Assembly (NCBI RefSeq): GCF_003050905.1
Contig: NZ_QAOT01000003.1
DNA: 64,000 bases
Strand: one strand, 5' to 3'
Origin: Cereibacter_A azotoformans
GTDB lineage: Bacteria; Pseudomonadota; Alphaproteobacteria; Rhodobacterales; Rhodobacteraceae
Shown here: positions 63,633 to 64,000 of the stretch, one piece after another
Numbering within the stretch: the stretch's first letter is position 1
How the letters are laid out: each line of letters starts with the position of its first letter
Notes under the pieces: generated by a model
Database searches by the model: none
The model's input: only the letters and a program-made list of their open reading frames with translations
Told to the model about the DNA's origin: nothing
Translations under genes and position numbers: made by a program

Positions 63633-64000
63633 TCAGCCGAGCGGCTCGATCCGGTAGCCCGCCCGGTCCAGCAGTTCCAGCACGCCCTCCTGCCCCGGCA
63701 GGTGCAGGGCGCCCACCGCAACCACCACCGGGCCCTTGGTCGCGGCCTCTTCGATCACCGGCAGCCAGCCGTGGTTGCGCCGGCTGATCAGCGTCTGCTC
63801 CATCCGCGCGAATTCGGCATCCGCCGCCTCGGGCGTGTAGCCGGGCATGTCGTGCGCCTCGATCCGCATGTATTCCCAGACCAGGCGCGATTGACCGGCA
63901 AAGTAGCGGTCGGCCAGCGTCACGGCGAGATCCTCGACCCGATCCTCGAGCGGCAGCGCCGTCCGAATCATGGCCAGCTGCTCTTCCGGCGTCAGTTCGG
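63633..64000 (-). CDS. TraB/GumN family protein (partial, C-terminal part)
   Basis: About 122 C-terminal residues are visible; the gene begins beyond the right edge. The visible part contains RNHGWLPVIEEAATKGPVVVAVGALHLPGQEGVLELLDRAGY, i.e. R-N-x-x-W and the GALHLPG motif in which the His is a proposed metal ligand of the TIKI/TraB/GumN fold. Family members are secreted or membrane-bound metalloprotease-like proteins of unclear substrate. The signal peptide, if any, is outside the window. Confidence 0.8.
   Translation of the reverse strand, partial: ELTPEEQLAMIRTALPLEDRVEDLAVTLADRYFAGQSRLVWEYMRIEAHDMPGYTPEAADAEFARMEQTLISRRNHGWLPVIEEAATKGPVVVAVGALHLPGQEGVLELLDRAGYRIEPLG

Overview
The window is a GC-rich, densely packed stretch of a Rhodobacteraceae-type alphaproteobacterial chromosome. 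I recognise it as Rhodobacter/Cereibacter sphaeroides or a close relative. The grounds are the hisB-hisH-hisA order, a stand-alone F1 atpHAGDC operon without F0 genes, the alphaproteobacterial RNase P RNA, the hisC-tyrC pair, the family II pyrophosphatase and base composition. There are no tRNAs, rRNAs, insertion sequences, prophage genes or CRISPR arrays. Most content is housekeeping, with several accessory operons.

Layout: 1-1862, histidine genes hisB-hisH-hisA (minus; hisA runs off the left edge). 1863-4185, an FNR-like box and an EF-G-like GTPase that lacks the catalytic histidine. 4187-8857 (minus), an MFS exporter, three alpha/beta hydrolases and a threonine/serine dehydratase. 9043-12825, an ABC exporter and an acyl-CoA synthetase. 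12929-15273 (minus), dtd, a PfkB sugar kinase and purC. 15372-21332 (minus), a TelA/XpaC/SPFH/zinc-ribbon envelope cluster that starts with a 27-codon membrane peptide. 21402-24164, rluB-type pseudouridine synthase, tadA and an MBL hydrolase. 24281-28632, ceramidase-like protein, gatC-gatA, an excalibur lipoprotein, an AmpD-like amidase and rnpB. 28746-40074, a branched-chain-type ABC uptake operon with two CoA ligases on the minus strand, divergent from a soluble hybrid histidine kinase and response regulator, with a tandem inverted-repeat operator between them.

40118-47376 (plus): rpsD with a structured leader, hisC-tyrC, an extensin-like peptidase fold, a ChaC protein and a MotA/ExbB-like plus OmpA/MotB-like ion-motor pair. 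47490-50738 (minus): clpA and gloB. 50802-56739 (plus): a degenerate methyltransferase and the F1-ATPase operon. 56918-63152 (minus): prs, threonine aldolase, a YcgN-like protein, ribF, a MaoC/PhaJ-like hydratase under a PhaR-like operator, an HAD phosphatase and the Mn-type pyrophosphatase. The window ends with a 37-codon ORF and a partial TraB/GumN-family gene.

The least-explained parts are the 15.4-21.3 kb envelope cluster, the long-coiled-coil motor pair at 44.6-47.4 kb, the CoA-ligase-linked uptake operon with its tandem operator at 28.7-40.1 kb, three small ORFs with good translation signals, and a hairpin plus GGATATTTG intergenic module present three times. All functions are inferred from reading the sequence; no database searches were run.
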